NCBI RefSeq assembly: GCF_042654065.1
Contig: NZ_JBHSFP010000020.1
Span: 62,001-126,000 of the forward strand
Direction of reading: 5' to 3'
Length of the DNA: 64,000 bases
From: Sphaerisporangium dianthi
GTDB lineage: Bacteria; Actinomycetota; Actinomycetes; Streptosporangiales; Streptosporangiaceae
Numbering within the stretch: the stretch's first letter is position 1; every line of letters begins with the position of its first letter. Made by a program: the position numbers and the translations under genes. The notes beneath the pieces are model-generated. The model was not told the DNA's origin. It saw nothing but the letters and a program-made list of their open reading frames with translations, and made no database searches. Below, piece after piece: positions 57,501-64,000 of the stretch.

Positions 57501-60500
57501 CCGGCGCCACCCGGGTGACCGGACGCACCGGACCGACCGGATTCACGGGACCCGCCGGACCGGCCGGACTCACCGGGCCGGCCGGACTCACCGGATGTGA
57601 CGTACTCGTCGAGCTCCCTGCCGGTGCCGGACTCGCCGGACATCCCGGGCGTGAGGTGGTCGCCGGGGCCTTCGGACCTGACGGTCTCGGCGGGCGTTTC
57701 GCGTGTGCCGGGCTCAGGTCCCTCGATCCAGTAGGACTCGGCCGCGAACGGATAGGTGGGCAGGGACACGCGTGACGCGGGCACGGGCCAGTACTCCTCC
57801 CACGTCACCTCCTGTCCGGACACCCACGCGGCCACGGCCTCGATCTCCGTGTCCGGCCGGTCGGCGGAGGCGGCTCGCGGGCCGTCCACGACGCCTGCGG
57901 TCACCGCGCCGTGGCGTCCGCCGGACACGAAGGCGTCGAGGCCCTCCCGCAGTCCGCGCAGGTCGGAGCAGGTGATCGCGAGGCGGTGCGCCAGGGCCGC
58001 GCGGCCCGTCTGGGTGGTGAACGCGATGTCGTCGAGAGCGGGGGCCTCGTCCTGGTCCAGACGGCCGAGCAGCCGCCGGGCCGAGTCGAGGAGCTGCTCC
58101 TCACCCGCCGCCGACAGCAGGACGGCGTGCGGCTCCCCGCCGGAAGGGGCCGGGACGTACCGCTCGGGCCGCGAGGGCGAGCGGAGCACGGCGTGCGCGT
58201 GCGTGCCGGTCGCCCCGAAGGCGTTCACGAGGGCGATGCGCGGCTCGTGCTCCCAGGTGCCCAGCCCGTCCACGACCTCCACCGCCGCGCCGTCGAACTC
58301 GATCAGGGGGTTCGGACGGCCGGACATCAAGGTCGGCGCGATCCGGCCGTGCCTTATCTGCAGCAGCACCTTGGTGAGCTGCGACATCCCGGAGGCGGCC
58401 TCCAGGTGGCCGATGTTCGGCTTGATCGTGCCGACCGCGACCGGTTCCTCGCGGCCGCCGAAGACCTCGGTGAGCGCCTCCACCTCGGCCGCGTCGGCGA
58501 GGCCGGCCCCGGCGGCGGCGCATTCGACGTAACAGACGTCCTCGGGGTCGACGCCGGCCCGCTCCAGGGTCTGCCGCATGGAGGCGGCCATGGCGTGGGC
58601 GCTGGGCGCGGTGAAACGGCCGGCGTGTCCCGTGTGCGCCGTCCAGGTGGCCTGGACGACCGCGTGGACGACGTCGTGGTCGCGCACGGCGTCGTCGGCC
58701 GGGCGCAGCAGGACCGCCCCCGCGCCCTCGCCGACCGACCAGCCCGGGTTCTCGGCGTCGAAGGCACGGCGCGCGGGGTCGTCCGCGAGCAGGCCGAGAC
58801 CGGCGAGCAGGCTCGTGTGGTAGGAGTCGGCGACGAGGTTGACCCCGCCGACGACGGCCGCGTCGCACTCGCCGTGCCGCAGGCTCTCCGCCGCGAGGTG
58901 CAGGGCGGTGAGGGCGGAGGAGCACGAGGTGTCCACCGCGATGCTCGGGCCGGTGAAGCCGAAGAAGTGCGAGATGCGGTTGGCCGTCTCGGAGGCGGTG
59001 GCCGAGACGACGGCGTCGCCGCCCTCCCGCCAGGCGGCCGCCCCCGCATGCTGGTAGTCGTGCCACATCGCGCCGACGAAGACGCCGACGCGGGGTGCGG
59101 CGCGGCGCAGGGACGCGGCCGTGTGACCGGCGTTCTCCAGGCATTCCCAGACGCTGTGCAGCAGCAGCCGCAGCTGCGGGTCGAGCGTCTCGGCCTCCCG
59201 CGGGGCGATGTGGAACAGCATGCCGTCGAACCGGTCGATGTGGTCCAGGTAGCCGCCGGGCACGCCGCCGCGCGGGCCGGGGGCTATGGCCGAGACGCCC
59301 GAGCTGAGGTTGTGCCAGAAGGCGTCCAGGTCGTCGGCGCCGGGGTAGAGTCCGGCCAGCCCGATGATCGCGACATCGGCACGCGAGTCGCGGGCGACCG
59401 CGGCGTGGAGGCGGTCGCCGTCCTCGGCCCGCTCCCCGGCGGCGGCCTTGACGTCCCCTCCGGCCCTCGCGTCGGCAGGCCTGCCCTCGGCAGCGGCGAC
59501 GGCGGGCCGGGACGGGCCCTCCGCAGCGGCGGCCAGGAGCTCGGACGGGTCCTCGGCAGCGGCGGCGGGGATGGCGAACAGGGGGGTCTCGCCCGTCTCG
59601 GACGCGCGCTCCGGATACTCCGCGGGTCCTCCCAGGAAAGCCTGGAGGAAGCGGTGGCCGTCGTCCAGCGCCAGCCGGTCGCGCAGCGGGGCGAAGGCGA
59701 CGTCGCCGATCGGGCACAGGCCGATGCCGCACGCGGCCTGGCCGGTCATCAGGAGCTGGCCCATGTAGCCCGCCTCGAGCGTGAGGTAGCGCAGGCTCGC
59801 CTCGGCGTAGAGGGGCTCGATGCCCTTGGTCTGGCCGATGAGGTACAGGCTGAATCCGGCCTGGTCGTACACCGGGCGGTTGTAGACGAAGTGCACGGAC
59901 CTGCCGGCGTCCGGCCGGTCGTCGACGAGCTGGAGCACATGCTCGCGCGGGTTGTAGTAGTAGACGCCCTCGGCGATCCCGTCGACCGCGCCGCGCTTCA
60001 CGTGCACGTAGAGCTGGACGGCGTAGGTGTCGCCCGCCGACGGGTACAGGTGCGACGCGCGTCCGCCGACCGGGGCCTCGCCCAGCAGGCCGAGCAGCTT
60101 GCAGAACGAGCGGTACGGGATCGGTCCGGGCCGGAACTCGCGGATGCTCGCCCGCCAGGCGTAGTGCTCGTCCGCCACCCCCAGCCGGTCCAGGCGGATC
60201 AGACTGGCGTCGGGCTCCATCGGGCGCAGGTTCCACGCGCCGTCCTTGAAGCGGGCGCGGTCCTCGGGCGAGAAGAACTCGACCTCCGCCGGCTCCGGCT
60301 TCGGGCCCGGCTCCGGCTCGGCGCCGGGCTCGGTCATCGTCGCCGTCACGGGCTCGGCGGACGATTCGGGCCGTGCGGCGGCGGGCCGCGCGGAAGGTCC
60401 GGCCTTCCGCGGAGCGGGCCGGTCACCGGGGAGGGAGCCGGCCACCACTGCCGCGATGGCGCGGACGGTGGGCTCCTCCACCAGGGACGAGACCGGCACG

Positions 60501-63500
60501 CGCCGCCCGTGGCGCTTACGCAGGGCCTTGGAGACCTGGACCATGGTGAACGACGTCGCGCCCTGGTCCCACAGATCGGCGTCGGGGTCGATCTCGGCGA
60601 CCGCGAGCAGCTCGGCGAACAACGCCGAGATCTCCTCCACCAGCTCGGGCGCGGGGCCGGACCCGCCCGAAGCGACGGGCTCGGGAACGGTGACGGGCTC
60701 GGCGACAGGCCCGGTGCCGGGCTCGGGGACGGGTTCGAGTGCGGGCTCGGGGGCGGTGTCGGTGTCGGTGTCGGCACCCAGAACGGGCTTGGTGGCGGGC
60801 GCGGAGACGGTCCTGGTACTGGAATCCGAGACGGGCTTGGTGGCGGCATCAGGCGCGGGCTCGGTGGCGGGGTCGGCGACAGACTGGGCAGCGGGCTCTG
60901 TGACGGTCTTGGTGACGGGCTCGCTGACGGACGGCTGGTCCGCGGACGGCACGGAGGCCTCGGTCAGCGGCCAGGGGAGGGCGTCGCGGTCGAGCTTGCC
61001 GTTGGAGGTCGCGGGGAACGTCGTGAGGAAGGCGACATAGTTCGGCACCATGTAGGCGGGCAGCGTCTCGGCGGCGTGCCCGCGCAGCTCCGTCACGGAC
61101 GGCGGCGTGGCCTCGGACTCGGCGATGACGTAGGCGACTATCTTGCGCTCGCCCGACTGGTCCGGCCGGGCGAGCGCCACGGCGTCCCGCACGTCCGGAT
61201 GGGCGCGCAGCCGATGTTCGATCTCGCCGAGTTCGACCCGGAATCCACGGATCTTCACCTGGGTGTCGGCCCGGCCGAGGAAGGTGATGGTGCCGTCGGG
61301 GAAGTAGGCGGCGCGGTCGCCGGTCCGGTACATCCGCTGCCCCTGCTCCTTGGCGAAGGGGTCGGGCACGAACCGTTCGCGGGTCAGTTCGGGCTGGTTG
61401 CGGTAGCCGAGGCTGAGGCAGTCTCCGGCAATGAACAGGTCGCCCTCGACGCCGACGGGACAGGGTTCGAGCCCTTCGTCGAGGATGTAGTACCGGGAGT
61501 TGTCGATGGGCCTGCCGTACGGGATGCTCCGCCAGTCGGGGTCGACGGCCCCGATCTCGAAGTAGTTGGACCAGACGGTCGCCTCGGTGGCGCCGCCCAG
61601 GCTGACGACGGCGGCCCGCGGGAACAGGCCGCGCACGGCGTCGGGCAGGGGCAGCGGGGTGTAGTCGCCGCTGAGGAAGACCAGGCGCAGGTCACCGGTG
61701 CCTTCGTGGCCCTGCCGATCGGGGAACAGGGGCGAGAGCTGGTTCAGGGTGGTCGGCGCGGAGTTCCAGAACGTGATCGGCTCGGTGAGCAGGACTTCGA
61801 GCAGCAGATCGGGGTCGCGCTGCTGTTCCTCGTCGGCGATGTAGAGCGAGGCGCCACGGCCGAGGAGGCCGAAGATGTCGAAGACCGACAGGTCGAAGCC
61901 GAGCGACGTGACGCAGAGGCCGACGTCGGAGGAGTCGAAGCCGAAGGTCCGTTCGCACCAGTTCAGCAGGTTGAGCAGCGGCCGGTGCGTCACCTCGACG
62001 CCCTTGGGCTTGCCGGTGCTGCCCGAGGTGAAGATCACATAGGCCAGGTCGTCGGCGGTGTTGACGGGCTCGGGGTCGGCGTCGTCCTCGATGTCCAGAT
62101 CGCGGCTCATGTCGACGGTGCGCACGTGCTCGGGGATCGGCCAGCCGTTCGTCGTCGCGGTGCAGGTGACGACGATGCCGGCGCCCGCGTCGTCCAGCAT
62201 GACCCGCGCCCGCTCGGCCGGGAGGGCCGGCTCGACCGGCAGGTACGCGCCGCCGGCCTTCAGGACGCCGAACACGGCGGCGACCATGTCCGCGCCGCGG
62301 CACATGCGGACGCCGACGACGGTCCCCGGTTCCACACCCATGCGCCTGAGCCGCCAGGCGATGGTGTTGGCCTTGTAGTTGAGCTCGCCGTAGGTGGTGG
62401 TCCCGCCGCGGGTGCGCAGGGCGATCGCGTCGGGACGCGTCCTGGCCTGCTCCTCGAACAGCAGGTGGGCGGGCCGCTGCTCGGGGACGTCCCTGGCGGT
62501 GTCGTTCCACGCGTAGAGGATCGTGTCGCGGTCGGCGTGGCCCTCGGCGCGCCGCAGGGCCTCCTCGAAGGCGCCGAACAGCTCTTCCAGGCGGCCGTCG
62601 GGGAAGGCGGACCGGACCGCGTCCCAGTGGTAGGTCAGCCGCCCGCCTTCCCTGGCCACGATGCAGTCGAGGGCGACGTCGGGGGTGTAGGTCATCCACG
62701 GGCCGAGCTCGACGCCGTCGGGAAGAGGGTGCTCGGCCAGTTCGAGGGTGCTGGTGTAGACGACGGGGAAGGCGTACGAACGCGTGCGGCGCTCCCGCAT
62801 GACGATCTTGCGGAGCGCGCCGAGCCCTTCGAGGGTGCCGTGCGCGGCGTCGGCGTCGATCTGGCGGCGATAGCCGCCGGCGGCGTCCTCGGCCGAGTCC
62901 GGTGTGGTCACCCAGCTCAGCGCGGTGAACTCGCCGGGGCGGTGGCGTTCGGACTCCGGCGTCCAGCGGACGACCGAGACGGTGAACGGGTCGGTGAAGT
63001 CCGCCGACAGCGCCCCGGTGAGCGCCGCCAGGACCACCTCGTCGGAGAGCCGGGCGCCCGCGCGCTCCTCCACGGAGCCGCTCAGCCGCACCCGGGGCGT
63101 CGGCGGAGCGTCGAGCGGCGGCCCGGACGGCATGCCGGCGAACCGTTCCGCCCAGTAGCCGTCGTCGGGCGTGGGCTCGTGCTCCTGCGGCGGCACCGGC
63201 TCGCGGAGCGTCGCCGCGGGGTCGTCGTAGATGCGGAACAGATCGCGCAGCGTGACGTGGATGCTCCTGCCGTCGAGCACGGTGAGGTCGATCGCGACGT
63301 GCACCATGCCGTCGCGGGTGACGCGCAGGTCCCACTGCGGCCAGCGGCCGAGCGGGTAGGCGCCGGCGGCCATCTCGTCGGGGGTGACGGCGTCGACGAC
63401 GGGAATGGTCCAGGTCCGCGGGGCGCGCGGCCGGGTGCGCAGGCGCCCGTCGTGGGTCACCTCGGAGCGCAGCGCGTCGTAGGCGCCGACCAGGCGGACC

Positions 63501-64000
63501 CACGCCGCCGCCAGCCGGTCGACGTCCAGGTCGCGGACGCGGAAGCTGTGGTAGACCTGGCAGCCGTCGAAGTCGCAGGAGCCGTTGGCCCGGGCGACGT
63601 AGTACGCCTTCTGCAGCTCGTTCAGCGGCCCTTCCACGGCGTCCCCGTCGGCGCTCAGGGCGCGCAGCGAGTTGAGGAAGGCCGCGAACGCGATGTCGAG
63701 CGAGCCGGGCGCGAACCGGCCGGGGGTGACGTCCCAGCGGAAGCGCAGCTCGCCGTCGTGCTCCCACATCTGGTGGTCGAGCGCCACGCCCGAGGTCCGG
63801 CTCGACGCATGGGTCACGGGCGGGACGGCGTCGTCGGGCCGGGCGTCCAGCAGGCTGGTGAACACCACGGGCAGGGGCGCGTCCGCGGCGGGCAGTTCGG
63901 CGCGCAGCTCGCGCAGGACGGAGACGCCGGACACCGAGGCGTGCCCGAGGTCGCTCCAGAGCCGGTGGTGGACGTCGCGCACGGCCTCGTCGAGCGGCTC
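51512..64000 (-). CDS. Hybrid NRPS/trans-AT PKS A (LnmI-like; 5' end beyond window)
   Basis: 4,162 residues are visible; the frame is open at base 64000 (a Met-type codon at 63982 is internal to a Cy domain). Domain order, residues counted from the window edge: Cy (C-terminal half only) 1-130, Cy 127-487 with DLTVLD, A 513-1008, PCP ~1147 (QGATSFTM), Ox 1243-1463, KS 1542-1935 without the HGTGT His, ACP ~2215, KS 2353-2760, KR ~3232, ACP ~3555, KS 3672-4080, then a short C-terminal tail ending RAKRGA. No AT is seen. It would make a thiazole from Cys, then extend it, passing the chain to the DH at the start of PKS B. It is the visible head of the giant operon; the promoter is outside the window. 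Confidence 0.94.
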   Translation of the reverse strand, partial: EPLDEAVRDVHHRLWSDLGHASVSGVSVLRELRAELPAADAPLPVVFTSLLDARPDDAVPPVTHASSRTSGVALDHQMWEHDGELRFRWDVTPGRFAPGSLDIAFAAFLNSLRALSADGDAVEGPLNELQKAYYVARANGSCDFDGCQVYHSFRVRDLDVDRLAAAWVRLVGAYDALRSEVTHDGRLRTRPRAPRTWTIPVVDAVTPDEMAAGAYPLGRWPQWDLRVTRDGMVHVAIDLTVLDGRSIHVTLRDLFRIYDDPAATLREPVPPQEHEPTPDDGYWAERFAGMPSGPPLDAPPTPRVRLSGSVEERAGARLSDEVVLAALTGALSADFTDPFTVSVVRWTPESERHRPGEFTALSWVTTPDSAEDAAGGYRRQIDADAAHGTLEGLGALRKIVMRERRTRSYAFPVVYTSTLELAEHPLPDGVELGPWMTYTPDVALDCIVAREGGRLTYHWDAVRSAFPDGRLEELFGAFEEALRRAEGHADRDTILYAWNDTARDVPEQRPAHLLFEEQARTRPDAIALRTRGGTTTYGELNYKANTIAWRLRRMGVEPGTVVGVRMCRGADMVAAVFGVLKAGGAYLPVEPALPAERARVMLDDAGAGIVVTCTATTNGWPIPEHVRTVDMSRDLDIEDDADPEPVNTADDLAYVIFTSGSTGKPKGVEVTHRPLLNLLNWCERTFGFDSSDVGLCVTSLGFDLSVFDIFGLLGRGASLYIADEEQQRDPDLLLEVLLTEPITFWNSAPTTLNQLSPLFPDRQGHEGTGDLRLVFLSGDYTPLPLPDAVRGLFPRAAVVSLGGATEATVWSNYFEIGAVDPDWRSIPYGRPIDNSRYYILDEGLEPCPVGVEGDLFIAGDCLSLGYRNQPELTRERFVPDPFAKEQGQRMYRTGDRAAYFPDGTITFLGRADTQVKIRGFRVELGEIEHRLRAHPDVRDAVALARPDQSGERKIVAYVIAESEATPPSVTELRGHAAETLPAYMVPNYVAFLTTFPATSNGKLDRDALPWPLTEASVPSADQPSVSEPVTKTVTEPAAQSVADPATEPAPDAATKPVSDSSTRTVSAPATKPVLGADTDTDTAPEPALEPVPEPGTGPVAEPVTVPEPVASGGSGPAPELVEEISALFAELLAVAEIDPDADLWDQGATSFTMVQVSKALRKRHGRRVPVSSLVEEPTVRAIAAVVAGSLPGDRPAPRKAGPSARPAAARPESSAEPVTATMTEPGAEPEPGPKPEPAEVEFFSPEDRARFKDGAWNLRPMEPDASLIRLDRLGVADEHYAWRASIREFRPGPIPYRSFCKLLGLLGEAPVGGRASHLYPSAGDTYAVQLYVHVKRGAVDGIAEGVYYYNPREHVLQLVDDRPDAGRSVHFVYNRPVYDQAGFSLYLIGQTKGIEPLYAEASLRYLTLEAGYMGQLLMTGQAACGIGLCPIGDVAFAPLRDRLALDDGHRFLQAFLGGPAEYPERASETGETPLFAIPAAAAEDPSELLAAAAEGPSRPAVAAAEGRPADARAGGDVKAAAGERAEDGDRLHAAVARDSRADVAIIGLAGLYPGADDLDAFWHNLSSGVSAIAPGPRGGVPGGYLDHIDRFDGMLFHIAPREAETLDPQLRLLLHSVWECLENAGHTAASLRRAAPRVGVFVGAMWHDYQHAGAAAWREGGDAVVSATASETANRISHFFGFTGPSIAVDTSCSSALTALHLAAESLRHGECDAAVVGGVNLVADSYHTSLLAGLGLLADDPARRAFDAENPGWSVGEGAGAVLLRPADDAVRDHDVVHAVVQATWTAHTGHAGRFTAPSAHAMAASMRQTLERAGVDPEDVCYVECAAAGAGLADAAEVEALTEVFGGREEPVAVGTIKPNIGHLEAASGMSQLTKVLLQIRHGRIAPTLMSGRPNPLIEFDGAAVEVVDGLGTWEHEPRIALVNAFGATGTHAHAVLRSPSRPERYVPAPSGGEPHAVLLSAAGEEQLLDSARRLLGRLDQDEAPALDDIAFTTQTGRAALAHRLAITCSDLRGLREGLDAFVSGGRHGAVTAGVVDGPRAASADRPDTEIEAVAAWVSGQEVTWEEYWPVPASRVSLPTYPFAAESYWIEGPEPGTRETPAETVRSEGPGDHLTPGMSGESGTGRELDEYVTSGESGRPGESGRSGGSRESGRSGASGHPGGAGGAGASIGSGEGADDHDLAEYLKAIYADVSGIPIDRLSVHVPLEHYGLTSMMVTRLNAKLEADLGERSRTLFFEHTDLAGVASALLARGAVAPPHQGGTAAARPVPAKGRHPRVTAADLPAPPADRTMPPEDRSTSPADRSASAERPVSVAETSTPAAGPRSGVTAATRPASSAAPRAAADADAERDGIAVIGIAGRYPDAPDLDAFWANLAAGRDSAGPIPPERAREGWPVDLMRGGFLDDVDRFDPLLFGITPRDAALMDPQERLFLEVVWEALEDAGYPRTRLRDQHGSNVAVYAGVMHNEYPYFGVENTLLGAPQDTGATPAGIANRVSYHLDLTGPSMSIDTMCSSSLTALHLAVRSLRQGECELAVVGGVNLSLHPNKFIQQDRMKMSAGDGVCRSFGAGGDGFVPAEMAGAVLLKPLARARADGDRVHAVIRGTAVLHTGRTNGWAVPSPAMEGEVVRRALADAGVEPADIGYVECHAPGTDLGDPIEANALMRAFGDAGLEPGSVPIGSVKSNFGHGEPGAGIAGLTKIVLQLRHGKLAPSLHAEELNPNIDWPRVPFRVQRHLADWPEGRDGAPRRAAVSSFGAGGTIAHAVIEEYVPAARPGSPSQAGETPAADEEHVPATGAHPRGSELIVLSARDEDRLRAVCERLAAFLGRDRGPDDSAALMRELRRIASGREPTNLSGDALAAHLVRAYDERRGPALADVAHTLQIGREPLRERLAMVVSSLDELRDRLRSLARGEDPGVLRGRAASGNDGQEPASWRETSPDLHTVGLHWVSGGHVNWNRHRTGSARIVALPSYPFARMRCWLPEPDRTSAPATPPLRVSGGPAGSAQGRPEGFADGRPEGSADGRPEGEVPLHRKVWVEAEGFSGDALSRAGSVLCLFGSGSRELAEELAKAIGRDRAVLAADPGPGTELPADLVGWIDLCDLGRPDPAAELGRLRLLQRVLGGRADMRVLHVTRGLLDLDGPPPSLAGARMASFVRTLTPEYGGVAATVLDIDRPDAGAILAEAATTGLYGEICHRDGKRYRPDLQALAAPYAESRPDPDAVYVVSGGTRGLGALVARHLARRGARKLALLGERPIPARDQWDLAGPPAAEVIEGIRALERAGVRVMVHTGPLTDRDEVGAFLERVRGELGDIAGVVHCAGRGSLGRPALVHKDPRDIEAVLAPKAGGLEVLAEACAQDRPDFFVTFSSISAAVPRLAAGVSDYAAANAFMDLYTGYQRRAGRPEFTSIDWPQWRESGGAKGKPNACASVGIATLGDDDGLRVLERVLALPDGLTAVPCPPENGGPDLETLLRVSQPSSRSAAASDESTSRPSPRSAPESEALVSRPSPSSGSESEPAGEPDWLADLFSRTLGIPLDALDPTMDFGDLGVESVMLAELVQRIEERLGRSLEPTALLDHPTLDQLREHLGLDDEPAAAVPEEPRETGEAPVTGALAAGAPVQPGEPTAAGGSVQAREPGRPPRTGGSGEATRLGVPSASGADTRTAGKVAIIGMACRLPDAPDIAAFLHNLLEGRSAVREVPESRWDHRALYAAEPQLGRSISKWGAFVDGIEDFDPAYFGMTDDEARALDPAIRLVLECCAAVISDAGYDRAELRGRNLAVFMGARMSDYGRRAGVRPGGLAADQNFIAARVAHHFDLRGPNLVVDSACSSALVGVKLACQSLLAGEADLAFAGGVEVLLDENDYLQLSAAKALSPTGRCHTFDESADGFVPGEGCGVVLLKPLAAALADGDRVHAVIESVAVNNDGHTMGITTPNPKAQAEVVRRALADAGRTARDVGLIEAHGTGTLIGDPIELRALTEVFRETTDETGVCAIGSVKTNIGHTLTAAGIAGLLKAALAVESGRIPATLACETPNPRFDFAASPFYPATETRDWPSTGRPRVAGVSSFGLGGTNAHMILSGLEPEARDGAPPPREPKPAPVFTRRRLWLDKPAPAREASVPAPRTGVEPPRPADKRHEPVSILDLELTMNGDRAKRGA
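51740..53000 (-). other. C-terminal KS of PKS A (module split between proteins)
   Basis: Complete KS: DSACSSALVGVK, EAHGTGTLIGD, NIGHTLTAAG. It ends the protein, and its DH, ACP and KR are at the N-terminus of PKS B, so the two proteins must dock within a module. Confidence 0.88.
53220..56960 (-). other. PKS A extending module: KS-KR-ACP
   Basis: The KS has DTMCSSSLTALH; its His motif is divergent (ECHAPGTDLGD) but keeps His, and the second is SNFGHGEPG. The KR has SGGTRGLG and SDYAAANAF. The ACP has LGVESVMLAEL, with Glu for Asp before the Ser. It follows the KS0 module. Confidence 0.82.
57240..59390 (-). other. Non-elongating KS (KS0)-ACP module
   Basis: This KS keeps the nucleophile (DTSCSSALTALH) and the NIGHLE His, but the EAHGTGT motif reads ECAAAGAGL, so the decarboxylation His is lost. 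In trans-AT PKSs such KS domains transfer but do not extend. The ACP Ser is in YGLTSMMV. The linker is Gly/Ser/Glu-rich with short repeats. Confidence 0.8.
59590..64000 (-). other. NRPS module: Cy-Cy-A(Cys)-PCP-Ox, thiazole forming
   Basis: The second Cy has the cyclisation motif DLTVLD near 63280 in place of HHxxxDG. The A domain has FTSGSTGKPKG and, by alignment with GrsA, pocket residues D-L-F-N-F-S-L-V-W-K, close to the Cys code DLYNLSLIWK. The PCP Ser is in GATSFTM. The Ox domain (60270-59610) is nitroreductase-like and FMN-dependent: HLYPSAGDTYAVQLYVHV and MGQLLMTGQAACGIGLCPIG. Cy + A(Cys) + Ox predicts a thiazole, as in leinamycin. The first Cy is cut by the window edge. Confidence 0.87.

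Overview
High-GC actinomycete DNA: strong third-position G/C bias, many GTG starts and translationally coupled genes. The dominant content is most of a trans-AT polyketide / non-ribosomal peptide gene cluster that I read as a new member of the leinamycin family. The diagnostic feature is the end of the large PKS, ACP-ACP-DUF-SH-TE, where SH is a PLP-dependent cysteine/thiocysteine lyase-like domain that loads sulfur. This sits beside an LnmK-type acyltransferase/decarboxylase, an HMG-CoA-synthase homologue and donor ACPs.

Layout. 1-8.8 kb looks like flanking chromosome: a LacI regulator (cut by the left edge), a secreted AA10 lytic polysaccharide monooxygenase, an APC permease, a secreted S1 protease and a large LuxR-type (LAL) regulator. 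From 9.1 kb come a PIG-L deacetylase (+) and, facing it across a perfect hairpin terminator, a minus-strand operon running 15.5 -> 9.9 kb. That operon holds a duplicated-domain protein of unknown function, a threonine-type A-T didomain, a SyrB2-type Fe(II)/2-oxoglutarate halogenase, a SyrC-type Cys aminoacyltransferase and a Crp/Fnr regulator. 15.6-23.3 kb carries tailoring, supply and export genes: carboxyltransferase, P450, MFS exporter, AMP-dependent ligase, DUF1697 protein and FAD monooxygenase. 23.4-64 kb is one minus-strand operon that enters from beyond the right edge: NRPS/PKS A (Cy-Cy-A-PCP-Ox-KS0-ACP-KS-KR-ACP-KS), PKS B (7,899 aa), LnmK-like protein, ACP, HMG synthase, ACP, Cys->Ser decarboxylating KS and a small beta-barrel-type protein.

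How it works together (inference). L-Thr is activated by the A-T protein, chlorinated on the carrier to 4-chloro-Thr, and handed by the SyrC-like enzyme to an assembly-line carrier probably encoded beyond the right edge. A Cys is cyclised and oxidised to a thiazole, the chain is extended by trans-AT PKS modules, a beta-branch is added, sulfur is introduced by the DUF-SH didomain, and the TE releases the product. P450 and flavin enzymes would finish it and the MFS protein export it. No AT domain is in the window, so the trans-AT must be elsewhere.

Regulation. Four copies of the 16-bp palindrome TGCTCA-N4-TGAGCA lie in front of the halogenase operon, the P450 operon, the MFS/ligase divergent pair and the monooxygenase operon, each about 32-33 bp from a TAGC-like -10 element. 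Their TGCTC-N6-GAGCA geometry is that of Crp/Fnr operators, so the cluster's own Crp/Fnr protein (LnmO-like) is the obvious reader. Several transcription units end in strong hairpins.
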